Assembly (NCBI GenBank): GCA_036365455.1
Contig: JAWQUS010000010.1
Location: forward strand, 24,724,501 to 24,788,500
Direction: 5' to 3'
Length of the DNA: 64,000 nucleotides
From: Macrosoma leucophasiata
Taxonomy: Eukaryota > Arthropoda > Insecta > Lepidoptera > Hedylidae
Shown here: piece after piece, positions 49,799-60,864 of the stretch
How the letters are laid out: each line of letters starts with the position of its first letter
How positions within the stretch are numbered: position 1 is the first letter of the stretch
Notes under the pieces: model-generated
Seen by the model: the letters and a program-made list of their open reading frames with translations, nothing else
The model's database searches: none
Told to the model about the DNA's origin: nothing
Position numbers and translations under genes: made by a program

Positions 49799-50545
49799 TT
49801 TTACATTTACATAACATTCACTAATCTTATAATAGCATTTGTCAATTAAATCATTATTTAATGTCGTGAAATATGGCCTGAAACTGTCTAATTTGTTCAT
49901 ATTGGCTAGGATTCTGATACATCTTTTTTGGGCGACTAACAGTTTATGTACGTCAGTGCTATTTCCCCACAGTGGTATTCCATAACGAAGCCATGCATGC
50001 GCATATGCGTGGTACGCTAGTTTGGCTGTATTTGTATTTGTGGATCTTTTTAATTCGTAAAGAGCATATGTAAATCTAGACAACTTATTTAATATGTATT
50101 CAATATGACACTTCCAATTCAAGTTACTGTCTAAATTAATACCTAGCAATGAGAAATTATTTACGCATTCTTGCTTAGTACTATTTATAGAGAATGTAAT
50201 ATTTAATTTTAGTTCTTTTAGCCAGGAAATTATCTCATTTGTAACATTTTGCAGCTTATTGTTTATTTCAGATTCATATTTTATGGATAGTATTACCGAC
50301 ATATCATCAGCAAATAGTATGGATGTGTCTTTTAAACTTGTGGGCAAGTTATTTATATACATAAGAAAGAGAAAACACCCTATCACACTTCCCTGGGGGA
50401 TGGACTTTGACAGTATTTTACTTTCTGATCTGACATTAACTATTGTATTTGTATCCAGACACTTATGCTGAATTTCTACAGATTGCAAACGGTTTTTAAA
50501 ATAAGAACTAATCCAGTCGTGGGTGACCCCTCTCGGAACAATACC
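49799..50545 (-). pseudogene. Jockey/CR1-type LINE reverse transcriptase, 5'-truncated
   Basis: Open frame of about 248 codons on the minus strand to a stop near 49796. Upstream residues 'IVPRGVTHDWISSYFKNRLQ' are followed by motif 'SIPQGSVIGCFLFLMYINNL', the catalytic 'FADDMS' box, then 'FSLLGINLDSNLNWKCHIEY' and 'AWLRYGIPLWGNSTDVHKLL', as in Jockey/CR1-like LINEs. Finger domain and endonuclease are missing; the 5' side is cut by SINE sequence. No stop interrupts the retained part, so it is fairly young. Confidence 0.9.
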
Positions 50546-50559
50546 TGCTTAGGCTGATT

Positions 50560-50725
50560 GCTCACTTATTGTATGTATTATTCTTAATACAATACACGCA
50601 CAGAAACATTCAGACCAGAAACAAACACTTGTATAGATATTTACCCCTTTTGTGCGGGGTTGGACCACAACGCGACGTCTTGAGCCAAGCGGTCGTTTCA
50701 AACCACTAATCATTCGAATCAATTT
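50560..50725 (-). mobile_element. SINE (second family), antisense, diverged
   Basis: 'atacacgcacagaaacattc', 'agaccagaaacaaacacttg', 'tatagatatttacccctttt', then 'gtgcggggttggaccacaac' and 'gagccaagcggtcgtttcaa' from the tRNA-like head. Similar order to 37305-37515 with much divergence. Confidence 0.6.
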
Positions 50726-51329
50726 AAAAATCGATCTTTCTTGGAAAGAATAGCCTTCCCGAGTAGGCATTGCACAGCCCTTTGACTGTGTTGCTACTAT
50801 GAAAAGTAAGTCCTGATAAATGCTTCAAAGTTCACTACTCTGCAGCTACGAAGCCTACGAAAAGTAGCTTGTGATCAATAGGAACTTTAAGCTTCTCCGC
50901 GCTACAGCTATGAAAAGTAGATCGTGATAACTTTACCACTATAGCTTTACCAATATGAAAATTAAATGTATATATAATGCAGATAGATTTTGCTTTACAA
51001 AGGCTTGAAAATTTTAATAGAAATACATATACAGTTCGCAATGCCACAAATTTACAACTCTAATGCTACGACAACGTTCGTAGTGTTGTAGAGTGGGGGG
51101 GACTTGAAACTTTATCATATCCATTATTTGTAGGTGATGCTGTAGCATCTACGCTGTAGACCTTCATTTTTATAGGTTTTCATGACTAACTCTTATTAGA
51201 AATGTAATTGTTTACATGTAGGTAACGTACCTATACCTAACACTACATTCGACGGAACAGCTAACAACAGTAATTTAAAGTGAGCAGTGAGTATGTTGCG
51301 TTAAATTAAAAGCGTTGTGTTGTCAAGGA
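50726..51329. other. unannotated; repeated 'tacgaaaagtag' motifs
   Basis: 'actatgaaaagtaagtcctg', 'ctacgaaaagtagcttgtga' and 'gctatgaaaagtagatcgtg' are three diverged units at 50793, 50856 and 50908, about 55-60 bp apart. Parent element unknown. No gene. Confidence 0.45.
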
Positions 51330-51560
51330 GCGATTTATGAGCGGCTGTCTCTGCAAGATTTATCACAGTGGCGTCCGAGGCGCGTCGCAGGTGCGGCAGC
51401 GGCACGGGGACGGTGCGGGGACGGTGCGGGGCGGCGACGAAACGCGCGCGTCGCGTGCCGCCCGTGCCTTGGGCCCATTGATGCTGCCCAGCTCATGCAC
51501 TCCGATATTCCTTTGCAATTTAGACACAATATGGCGTTCGTGCCTGTGGCAGCAGGTATA
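51330..51560. promoter_or_regulatory. GC-rich island with small tandem repeat
   Basis: CpG-rich, with 'cggggacggtgcggggacgg' (tandem 'ggggacggtgc') at 51404-51430. ORFs are open in two forward frames and in reverse across the same bases, the usual effect of GC richness. Promoter or enhancer is possible but unproven. Confidence 0.25.
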
Positions 51561-51984
51561 TTTAGCAAAAAGGTTAGAAAAGGGGTAGGTTTTGTAGGCA
51601 CGAGTAACATAACTTACGCACTCGTAATCTGGTTAAGTGAGGAACCTCTGTTGTTGCAAATAACAATGAGGTCCCGACACTTTTGCATTGAAATACCTCT
51701 GTTACTGGGAATTTTCAAACCTTTCCAATATTTACATCTATAATTGTAACTTAATAGCCTGTAGGTACATGCGAGATTATTTTAGTTTTCTCGTACATTT
51801 AGGTTTTAAGCTATAACGCGTTCTTTCCCTCATAGTGGGATTCTCTATAAATAGGTAAATTAACTATGATGTTAACTGCTTATTTGAGAAACTGTGTAAA
51901 TGGAATCTGTGAATGATAATAATATAGGTCCCTTCAAATCCCACGTACCTCGGTTTCACGTAAATACATTCAATAAATCTAAAG
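51561..51984. other. unannotated sequence
   Basis: No gene or known repeat recognised. Confidence 0.4.
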
Positions 51985-52500
51985 AAAGAAAGAAAATATA
52001 CCGTTGATCATGACATCTTACTCGCGATTCTCTCACACGTAGGGACTTCATCCCTGGTGCTGGAATGGTTCTCGTCTTATCTTCGTGGTCGTCAGCAGGC
52101 GGTGCGCCATAGTCAAGAACTTTCTGACTGGTGTAGCCTTGCGACTGGCGTACCACAAGGCGGAATACTCTCTCCTCTCCTTTTTGCTATATTCATCAAT
52201 GTTCTTACTTCTTATCTTCGTGGCTCTTACCATCTGTATGCGGATGATTTGCAAATTTACGCCCAAGTTGATTCTTCCATCTTGACGAGGCCATTGTGTC
52301 GTGAATAACGATCTTATCGCAATTTCAGAATGGTCGCGTAAATTTGGCATTCCAGTTAATATAAATAAATGACAGGCAATAATTATTGGTAGCAATCATT
52401 ATTTTAAAAATTGGATTTTAGTAATTTACCGCCAGTATTATTCGAAAATACAAACATTCCTTTTTCAAGTTGTGTCAAAAATTTATTTGTTAATACGACA
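51985..52500 (+). pseudogene. LINE reverse transcriptase fragment with broken frame
   Basis: Plus-strand frame starting before 52000 reads 'TVDHDILLAILSHVGTSSLV', 'LEWFSSYLRGRQQAVRHSQE', then motif 'ATGVPQGGILSPLLFAIFIN' and catalytic 'YADDLQIYAQ', ending at a stop near 52308. Further pieces in another frame give 'NDLIAISEWSRKFGIPVNIN' and 'LPPVLFENTNIPFSSCVKNL' (to about 52492). At least one frameshift and stops. A different LINE family from the one at 49799 (YADD instead of FADD, LEWF type). Confidence 0.85.
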
Positions 52501-53059
52501 CACAGAATTTGCAATGAAATATATCTACAGGAGAGCGGCTCACACAATCAATACACTCAAATAACAATTACTAACAAACACATTTGTAAACAGTTAAACA
52601 AAGCGTTCACTGGTTATACATAACAAGCATGACGTAACAACAAGACAAGCGCATGTTTATCTGCAGAGAAAATTCCAGAGGAATATAGATTGCGCGCGCG
52701 TATCGTTGTGCTGTGACATTTACACTTTACACGCACACACTCCATTAGGGCGATCGAAGCCCAATCAATTTGATCTAGACGACACTACAAAGGCTAGCGA
52801 AAAACGAGACGTGTGACAAGATGCAACAGTTACGATGGTAAGGATGTGATGACAGTGCAGCGTTTAGCGGGGCGATAAGTGGCAGCGGGAGAAAGTTCTG
52901 AAGAGAACAGTTTCTGTAACAAAATAAAAGAAAGAAAGGAAAAATATTTATTCTTTCTTTCTCAAATAGTTTCAAAAGAGCTCGTAGGCACCTAGTTTCT
53001 ATCTAATAAAGATCAGCCAGTCTAAACTCAATAAGGGTTCATTGATATTGAACCTATGT
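52501..53059. other. unannotated sequence
   Basis: AT-rich, with a small 'gaaagaaag...ctttctttc' inverted pair at about 52929-52961. No gene recognised. Confidence 0.4.
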
Positions 53060-53276
53060 CAGAGAATACGTAATAATACTACGTATAGAATGGACACTTC
53101 GACGTCCCGCCCGATATCCCCGCCTCACCCAACCTCCTCGCCCATAAGAGGGACGTTTGGTATTCTCTACGTGCTACGCACTCAGGTGCACGTGTAAATC
53201 CACGTCACTGATTGATGTTGTATAAAAGAGACCTTTAAGCGTTTGTATGGCATTTTGGCGGAGTGTCCGCGGTGTG
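53060..53276 (-). mobile_element. 7-bp-TSD non-autonomous element, copy 3 (217 bp), antisense
   Basis: Starts 'cagagaatacgtaataatac' and ends 'cggagtgtccgcggtgtg', the complement of copies 1 and 2. CCTATGT is on both sides (53053-53059 and 53277-53283). Internal 'gtatagaatggacacttcga' and 'acgtgctacgcactcaggtg' are shared with 25180-25388. Not inside HER. Confidence 0.85.
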
Positions 53277-53283
53277 CCTATGT

Positions 53284-54067
53284 CACAAACCATACGAGTA
53301 TAAGGCCTGATTATGACATCTTATAGGTACCTGCTCTCAGTTTTGAAGCTTATATTTGTCTATGTCGTGTCAATAAATAATTTGGCCACAACTCTACCAC
53401 TACAGTGTGGAGAATTTGGCGACAATTCCACAAATGGGAAAGCTCATAACTTCAATAAAAAACAACGACAACCTGAATTAATCTCAAAAAACGACAACCC
53501 AAACTAACCGCTCGTCTGCTAAACCGTATATACCAGGTATTAGGTACCTATCATGTCTGATCTGATGCTATTGTTTTAAAAGTTACTTTGCGTTTAACCG
53601 CTCATAAAGGGGTTACAAATTGTTAATATATTCTATTCCTCATGGTGCTACTCGTATATCCAGTATTAAGCCATGGACAACAAAAGCCCTCAACTGAAGA
53701 AAGGCCCGCTCAGGAGAGCACTCAGGCCCAAAGCGCACTGTTATTATCCGCGATAAATCTGCACTTCATCTCTCGAGCTCCACAATAAACAGATCAGCGG
53801 CCGCTACTTTGTGCCGTGACGTTTCCTCCATTTACTATAATTTATATGCGTGCGAGCGGCCGCGCAATGCGGCGGGACCGGGGGAGAAGAGGAGTGGAGT
53901 GGGGGGGACCTCGTAAACATGTCAGAGGAGATGCATCGGCCGGCAGACCGCCTCTGCCCGCACACTATCGCAAACGATCGTAAGTGTAGTTAGATACCTA
54001 CTAACTATGCTGCCTGTTGAAGGATCACCTATACCGTATCTTTAAATACATACTTAGGTACAGTTAA
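53284..54067. other. low-repeat region with GC-rich island at 53740-53990
   Basis: The island has 'agatcagcggccgctacttt', 'gtgccgtgacgtttcctcca', 'gcgagcggccgcgcaatgcg' and a G-rich run at 53878-53910. Low repeat content and a mixed AT/GC texture make it a candidate regulatory element. No coding frame recognised. Confidence 0.3.
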
Positions 54068-54305
54068 ATGTTTTTTTTGGCGGCATTCATGTAGTTCACA
54101 TAGATGGAAAGTGTAAAGATCTACACCAAACCGGACATCAATACGCAGATACGTTGCCACCCCTTAGTCCTAAGATGTTTTAATTGTTATGTGTTTAGTT
54201 CCTAAGTAGGTAATTTATGGCCCTGTGGTGGTTATTACGGGGCCTCAAATTACCAACTAACCGGCACACGATAGTGCTGAACACTACCATTTAGCGGCAG
54301 ATTAT
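54068..54305 (+). repeat. HER copy, hairpin end missing
   Basis: 'aatgttttttttggcggcat', 'catgtagttcacatagatgg', 'ctgtggtggttattacgggg', 'cacacgatagtgctgaacac' and 'taccatttagcggcagatta'. Some extra bases near 54180-54215. Confidence 0.8.
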
Positions 54306-54329
54306 TATATACCTCAATTATTGTGACAG

Positions 54330-54780
54330 CGCCAAAAAACCTTACATGACTTCAGAATCGCCAGAACATAAAAAGAAACATGCAATCCATGTGACTGTAC
54401 GCCCCATTCACGTATCGAACGTATTTTATTTAAAATCTGGCTGGTTCAGATCGGAGAGACACAGAGCTTTAATTAAGCATCGCAACTTTGAGAATTTTAT
54501 CAAGCCTTATTATGTCTTCGTCGAAATGCCATCGTAATTGAAAGAAAACGCGACCTATTTCTATGATATGCAGTCGTCACGCTTCGCCAGCGGGACGTGA
54601 CCCACATGCAATTCTAGACCCACCCCAACATGCCACATGGTCTGACATGCCAGACCATGTCGTTTCGATGACGGTTGCAATATGTCGTCTACGGATGTCT
54701 GTTCAAGGCTGCCGTTGTGACCTAGAAATTGCACCCGAGGTCTGGAAATGCAAGGAATGATAACATTGTGTCATTCATAT
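54330..54780. promoter_or_regulatory. low-repeat block with clustered CATG palindromes
   Basis: Repeat-free sequence of mixed composition. A near-palindrome with 9-bp arms (catggtctg / cagaccatg) lies at 54636-54659. Four CATG cores occur within 40 bp (54629-54659), and 'gacatgcc' resembles a p53-family half site. The ORFs 54346-54537 and 54563-54760 are unrecognised. Candidate cis-regulatory module, by inference. Confidence 0.3.
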
Positions 54781-55624
54781 GCAGTAGAAAGTTGAAATAT
54801 TATGTCACTTTGATGCCACATTTGCGTAACAAGCGGCTATAATGCAAGAAATATCGGTTACACAGGCATGGTCACATAGGCAATTAGTGAAAAAAAATAT
54901 CTAAGTTCTAAATTTTCAGTAATAATTTATTAACAGTCGACAGTCACACAATTACAATAGAGTAGTAGTTCGAATTAGAATTCTAGTAATGACACTCGAG
55001 GGTGTCGACAAACAGATGATGAACATTATAAGTTATTAGTACCTACCTATGTTTGCTAAAGTCAGTTAAGTAACAAAAAAAATTTAAATATCATGTAACC
55101 GATAGAGTCATTAACGATTTTAGGCGACAGTTAAATTAAAGTGTCTTCTGTATATCTTCTATTAACCATTTGCTGTAAAACGGCTAATGATATAATAACA
55201 ATGAAAAACATTTAGAAAAGCTCCAACTACTTCGTAATGGCTGGTTATAAATCTCGTTTAGTCGCCGTAAATCGTCGCGTTCCCTAATACAATCGCACCT
55301 AATCACGTCATACGGAAATAAACACAAATAAAAAATGCTATTAATTCACCACAATACTGTAAATCGCTAGTTAATTGCGTTGTGTAATTCATACAGGAAG
55401 AATAATGAGGTATTAGCGGCGACCGCGAGCGAGATAAGCCGCGAGTGCCGCGCCCGCGCCCGCTGTATGCGTTGCTGTATGTACCTACTGGCTCGGGAAC
55501 GGCTTTTATCGATATCAACGTTTTTATAATCAAATAACCCTCTTACCCTAAATATACAACATGTTTGAAATATTATTACAACTGACATAAAAATATGGCT
55601 ATTTACATACATAGATTATAAATA
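54781..55624. other. low-repeat sequence with GC-richer patch
   Basis: A CpG-containing patch at 55410-55475 ('gcggcgaccgcgagcgagat') amid AT-rich sequence. No gene or known repeat. Confidence 0.35.
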
Positions 55625-55875
55625 AAAGAAATACGCTTACACTCGCAGCTCCGCACTCGGTATAAAGCTGTGTCGTGGGCGCCGTTGTACACACACAACA
55701 CACCCAGACCCGAATCAAATATCTGTAGACCATACAAATACCTATTTGTACCGGTACAGGGATCGTACCCGTGAGTCGTGAGGCTCGGTTAAAACGGACG
55801 TCACACACGCTTGGACTAACTGGCTCCTCAGTTGGTCCAGTTATTTGTAACCGAAAGATTGCGGATTCGATTGCC
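55625..55875 (-). mobile_element. SINE (second family), antisense, with a second head fragment
   Basis: 'acgcttacactcgcagctcc', 'gctgtgtcgtgggcgccgtt', 'acacccagacccgaatcaaa', 'tttgtaccggtacagggatc', 'gtacccgtgagtcgtgaggc', 'cacgcttggactaactggct'. From 55817 'cagttggtccagttatttgt' and 'gcggattcgattgccac' look like a tRNA-like head on the plus strand, so two heads may face each other. Confidence 0.75.
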
Positions 55876-56640
55876 ACATCTGTATAGCTTACGGATATAC
55901 TTACCTATGTATGTTTCGAATCTGATTGTCTACGTCTGATAGATATGTGGAAATAACGTTACCCACGTCTCAGGTTAAATGTAACCTATCTTGGGGCTAT
56001 CGACATCTATCAGTTGCCGATACAAATACTTCCCTATCCCTAGACACGAGTAAGAACGGCAGGTGGCGCACGGCCAATCAGACAGAGCACTCTACTCCAC
56101 ACTCCGCCGACCGCCCGCGCCGGCCGCCGGCACTCTGTATGTACGGCTCTATTCAATCTGGCGGTCCGGCGTGAAGAATGGCCTCGAGTGGGCGTAGAAC
56201 GAGCGGCGCGCCACTTAAAAATACGCGCGCGGATAACCAAATCTGTTCAATTGTTCTCCGGAGATTAAGAGCTCGCGACATTCCGACGTAATTTATCGTA
56301 GCGAGCCCGCCCGATTTAGTCCGCGTCGAAACAAAGGTAAATGTCGGCGTATTTTTAGCTAATGCGGCGTCACGCCGTCACGCCGTCACGCCGTATATCA
56401 CGCGCTTACGTGTCGATGTACAATCGCTATCGGCTTGCGCCCGCGCCGCAAATAGCTACCGAATCTATTACCCTCCTCCCTCCTCACTCCTCCATAGATT
56501 TATGTCTCCCTCTAGTTTGTATTGTTCCCTTGATATGCCACATTTCGTGCCACTTTAAAACCGACAAAAAACGTTTTACAATAAATTGCAATAGATTTAT
56601 TGCCCAATACAAATTGGGTGAGAATGTATAGTTATTGCTA
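55876..56640. promoter_or_regulatory. GC-rich low-repeat island with 8-bp minisatellite
   Basis: CpG-rich from 56040 to 56450 ('gaccgcccgcgccggccgcc'). Three copies of 'cgtcacgc' at 56367-56393. Runs of AT between GC blocks. ORFs occur on both strands over the same bases and none is recognisable. Regulatory function is a guess. Confidence 0.25.
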
Positions 56641-57811
56641 CGAATCGTCTTATCTTAAATACTTACTCCGTCTTATAATACTTAAAAACAGCTATTATTT
56701 TTTCATACCTGGCCCAATAACCAATTAACCGGGCACAATTCAAAGGTCAGTATTTGTATCGTGTTTCAGTTAAACGGTTGGTACCTACTTGAAAAATTAT
56801 GACTCAGTCTTTAAAGTCTTCTTTCTCCATCTTGTATTTATTATGCACATTATTGTATTGGGTGCTCCTGTAATGATAATGTTGTTTTTAATAAATAATT
56901 GTATTAACTTAAATAAACATAAATAAAAATATAGGTACCTTATTATTAGTGAGTGGACAGAATCAATGATTCATGCCAAAGCATTAGTCTTTTTCTCCCA
57001 TCCTGCAGTTATTACTACTCATCGTGGGAATTCGTCGTAATAAATCGTAGATGTGCTTTCTTTCTAACTCTATCAGAGACATACACACTGTTTCAACTGA
57101 TATCGAAGTAGAAAATTCAAGCAAACTTTGTAAAACATTCAGGAATTTTAAAAAGCCTCTGAAGAAAGGATTTTAATGAAATTATTCAAATGCTAGTGAT
57201 TGTAGGCTTGTGCGGCGACGCCAGGTGTGCCCGATGCATTTTAATGTGGCTTGCTGATCAGTTTCTTATACGCGCCACGTCAATGGCCGCCGCCACGCTA
57301 ACCCTTCTTTCACACAGAACATTCGGTTCCAGTCGGTGATGGTTTTATATTTCCTTATTCATACAAGCATACCTACTGGTCTAGTATCTTGACGCAGTGA
57401 TAATGCAGCGGTAGGTATACTCCTGGGGAATACGTCCATACCTATTTAGCGATGGGTCCCATTCCACAACCCATTCCTGCATGGGACCGAAACGGTAGCG
57501 CAAGTAAGTAAATACAGAATTTTTTTTTTGTTTTTCTTTGCTTGAACTTGGCTTGACACGCTTCCTCTTGATATGCTGTCTGTCACCCATGCGAACTCAA
57601 AGGGGATCGATCGCTTGTACCTATCTAAAAGTTTCTTATTGAAACACTATGAACTTCTATAAAATATTTTTTAACATTTCATATGTGCCTTGCCTACCTA
57701 TAGGTGATGAGAGTATAGGCGATAATGTCGCGGAGGCAAGCGGCGACATAAACGCCTTATAAACGTTCGGCGGGCAACTAAAGCCGCAATTACACAGAAA
57801 TGTGGCGCGAT
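56641..57811. other. mostly AT-rich unannotated sequence
   Basis: A GC-richer patch at 57205-57300 ('gcggcgacgccaggtgtgcc', 'caatggccgccgccacgc') may be a small conserved element. No gene or known repeat recognised. Confidence 0.35.
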
Positions 57812-57861
57812 ACCCGCCAGCCCGCCAGCCCGCCAGCCCGCCAGCCCGCCAGCCCGCCAGG
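57812..57861 (+). repeat. 8-bp minisatellite, (cccgccag)n
   Basis: Six perfect head-to-tail units of 'cccgccag' ending 'gtataa'. No sign of decay, so likely unstable and recent. Confidence 0.95.
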
Positions 57862-58346
57862 TATAAGTTATTGAGGTGGTGTTAACGTTCTCTAGCACTG
57901 ACTCTGGAAATTTGCTGAATACTTAACTGATGTAAATATATTTCTAGAGATTTAATAGCCAAGTTTACGAGACAACGATCCTTTAAACAGTGTTTGTAAG
58001 CAATTGGTGAACGTTAAAGAATGAAGTGAGTGTGGTTAGAGTGTGTGGCGCAGCGGAGACGGGCTTAGCAGGCGCACGAGGGGCTAAGCCGGCTCGTCCG
58101 CCGGATTGTCCCCGATCATCTCGTAACCCCGGTAAGCCCGCGAGCCCCGGACACGGCACACACTCCCGTGGATTTACTATTATCGATACAGAACTGTTGT
58201 AATTAAAACGGATTACTTGTATTAAAACGAAAACTTTTATTAATGTCACGGAACACAACACAGCGAAGACAGCGACATAGACAGTAGTAAGGAACGACAT
58301 GGACAATATAATACGGAAGTTACTTTACTAGTGATTGACACACTTA
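57862..58346. other. unannotated; GC-rich block at 58040-58165
   Basis: The block reads 'gcgcagcggagacgggctta' through 'ggctaagccggctcgtccgc' to 'aagcccgcgagccccggaca'. CpG-rich. The 107-codon minus ORF across it (57983-58306) has a hydrophobic start but a Pro/Gly/Arg-rich middle and is not recognised. Confidence 0.35.
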
Positions 58347-58490
58347 GCCCGGGTTGCACCACGGTATTTGTTGAAGTCAAAGTTATTGTAACATTTCACA
58401 TCCCTCTCTAACTTTAACAGATTTCTTTAAGTAAGAGAAGGATGTGAAATGTTACAATATCTTTAACAAATATCTTGGTGCAATCTAGGC
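58347..58490. mobile_element. palindromic MITE, 144 bp, TTA duplication
   Basis: Ends GCCCGGGTTGCACC and GGTGCAATCTAGGC, with inner inverted 'gtaacatttcacatcc' and 'ggatgtgaaatgttac', so most of the element folds on itself. TTA at 58344-58346 and 58491-58493. PIF/Harbinger-like by target site. No ORF. Confidence 0.9.
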
Positions 58491-58816
58491 TTAACATTTG
58501 CAAACCACATTTGACATTAGTGATGTGATGCTAGTAGAGTGAAGGCGACAATTTACAATTTATTACAACAAGAACAAATCGACACTAAAATACTTTCAAT
58601 AGAATAGAATAGAAACATTATTTCAAATTCTATAGTTATTTGTAATCCAATATCGTTATCAATTGAACTCTACCTCAATGGTAGAGTTCTTCTAAAAGAA
58701 ATATTATACGATTAGTAGTCACCGAGTAACATTATTATCAAAATGATGCTCTCTATCTGACGCTCTGGCGTTGGGACGTGACGACCCTACCGCCCACTAG
58801 TCGAGGATTTTTTTTT
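58491..58816. other. unannotated sequence
   Basis: A short (atagaa)n at about 58601-58613. Nothing else recognised. Confidence 0.4.
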
Positions 58817-59092
58817 ACTGATGGTAGAGCTCCAGTGACGTACCTCGCGGGCATAAGCACCACCGCATTACCTAATATACTTGCCGCTAAATGGTAAAGT
58901 TTAGCATTATCGTGTTCCGTCAGGAGTTAATGTACGGCCCTGTAATACCCGGCACAGAGGCATAACACCTTAGGCCTCAGGAGTGGTAAAGCATCTGCAT
59001 TTTGACCTCAGGTCTTTGTGTAGGTGTTTATAGGCAGCAGTCATCACTTAACATCAATGTGAACTGCAAGCTTGTTTGTCCACTAGTGCAGT
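58817..59092 (-). repeat. HER copy, antisense, full length
   Basis: 'ttactgatggtagagctcca', 'ctcgcgggcataagcaccac', 'ttgccgctaaatggtaaagt', 'gtacggccctgtaatacccg', 'ttaggcctcaggagtggtaa' and 'gcaagcttgtttgtccacta'. An RTE tail follows at once. Confidence 0.9.
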
Positions 59093-59099
59093 TAGTCAA

Positions 59100-59285
59100 C
59101 CAAACAATGCCGGCCAAACCATTCCAATAAAAATAACAACGCCGTATGGACAACAGCGTCCACATCAACATCCAGCTGCCAAACGTGGCCATTATGGCAT
59201 GTTCTCCCTTAATGCCGCACAACACTGTTGTGGACATCTTCAGGGAAGGTTTTGTTCAGCAGTGGATGTCTTTCGGCTGGAGTAA
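59100..59285 (+). mobile_element. RTE-type LINE 3' tail
   Basis: 'gccggccaaaccattccaat', 'tgccaaacgtggccattatg', 'ttctcccttaatgccgcaca', 'gttgtggacatcttcaggga', 'cagtggatgtctttcggctg'. 3' end only. Confidence 0.8.
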
Positions 59286-59334
59286 CGATGCTCTCTATTG
59301 GGAATAACTCAATTCAGGAGTAATCATCATCGTT

Positions 59335-59655
59335 ATTAATAATAGCAACCCTTGATACGTCCCACTGATGGGCACGAGTCTCGCCCCTTCTTGGGGGGAG
59401 GCCTGGAGCTTACACCACCACGCTGCTCCAATGCGGATTGGTGGAGATACGGATTAGTGGCCAACCCGCTGTCGTATGTTTTGAAACCGCCCATAAGGCC
59501 TTCGACAAAGTTTAACGACTGCTATCTATTCATAGCAACCGGAACCGACGGCTTAACGTGCCCTCCGAAATACGGAAACGCGCATTTTGAATTGACCACT
59601 AGCGGTCACCCATCACACACCCGACCGCGCCCGTATCGCTTAACCGAGTAGATCG
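59335..59655 (+). mobile_element. RTE-type repeat segment
   Basis: 'tgatacgtcccactgatggg', 'gcacgagtctcgccccttct', 'aatgcggattggtggagata', 'caaccggaaccgacggctta', 'cgtgccctccgaaatacgga' are typical pieces of a dispersed lepidopteran RTE-like element. Pieces appear in shuffled order, with deletions. The 99-codon ORF here is repeat-derived. Confidence 0.65.
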
Positions 59656-59739
59656 CTTGCGATCTAAACCAGCCGCAGGGATATGCGCACTTCGCTTATT
59701 GGGGCTTCATCGTTATTACTTCAACCCAAACACGTCCTT

Positions 59740-59960
59740 AAGCTAGACTAGGTCCTCTCCCAAACATGCCCACAACAATGTATTGCGTCATTAGGGGAGA
59801 ATATGGCATAATCACCACGCTTGGCATGTAGATTGGCGATCGCAGTGGCGGTGATTTTATCGCGGGACGTTGATGCCCATCCCGCATTATTGTGTTTACT
59901 GCCGCCCTCTGAGATGGTTGACCGCCATTACCTCGAGAGTACCTAACAAATATCAATCAC
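59740..59960 (-). mobile_element. RTE-type LINE 3' tail, antisense
   Basis: 'aaacatgcccacaacaatgt', 'cattaggggagaatatggca', 'taatcaccacgcttggcatg', 'gcgatcgcagtggcggtgat' are the complement of the RTE tail found at 13690 and 34148. Faces the sense tail at 59100. Confidence 0.8.
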
Positions 59961-60864
59961 TATTAAACAATAAACGGAACCAAAACAAGTAGGTATCTGC
60001 ATTTAAACCATTGGTTAATGTTCATAGCCTACATATCTACTCCAAATGGGTAAACCAATAGATACCTATCTATGATGAAGTTAGAGCTTGTAGTTAGGAC
60101 TTGTAGATAGATCTGATAATTTTAGATAGTGCGAGTGATAGAACCTATAATAATAAAAATAAAAAGGTCTCGTCTTGGCAACATTTTACACGAAAATATT
60201 CTTGATGGGATTCCCTTGCACTGATAATAGAAGGGTATAACATATACCTATAGGTTTTTAAGTAGGTAAGCATATAAAATGGGAATTAGTGTAGTAAGTC
60301 TAGTGGATTAGCGCAGGTCACGGCTTGTCGTCGCAGAGTAAACAACGCGCTGAGGGTGCGCACGCGCTTGCCCGAGCTGTCAACGGATCAACACGCACGT
60401 AAAGGTGACTATTCATTAGATCACATGTACCTAATACCATATTTAATATGTAATATTTTCTCTATATTAACTAATAATATATTACTATTATTTATTTTTG
60501 TTACAATTCACTTTATGCGATAGGCATCATCGCGAAATTTTTGCAATCTACAAGTTCATGGCTTGAAACCTTCCTGCTTACGAATAATTACCTAATTGGG
60601 AAGAAGTCATAATAAGTTCCTCCGAAATTACCTGGGTATCGTCAAACGTCAAAATTGTTCAACATGTGCATTGTTATTGATCAGTTATACTCTATCAACT
60701 TCAACTGACAGCTCCAATCCTTGGTGCCGTGATGGTGCCCGACTTTGAAACTTTGCTTTATGAGCTTAATTTCTTCACAGTAGGGTATTTGACAAGGTCC
60801 CTATAAATTTACTGCTTTCAGTAAGACAATCCGAAAGCAACATAGAAACGAAACATCTATACAT
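59961..60864. other. AT-rich unannotated sequence
   Basis: A GC-richer patch at 60310-60400 ('cagagtaaacaacgcgctga', 'gtgcgcacgcgcttgcccga'). No gene or recognised repeat. Confidence 0.4.

Noticed and set aside
51315..51743. 142-codon plus ORF
   Set aside because: Spans a GC-rich tandem repeat that is open in several frames; Arg/Ala/Gly-rich middle.
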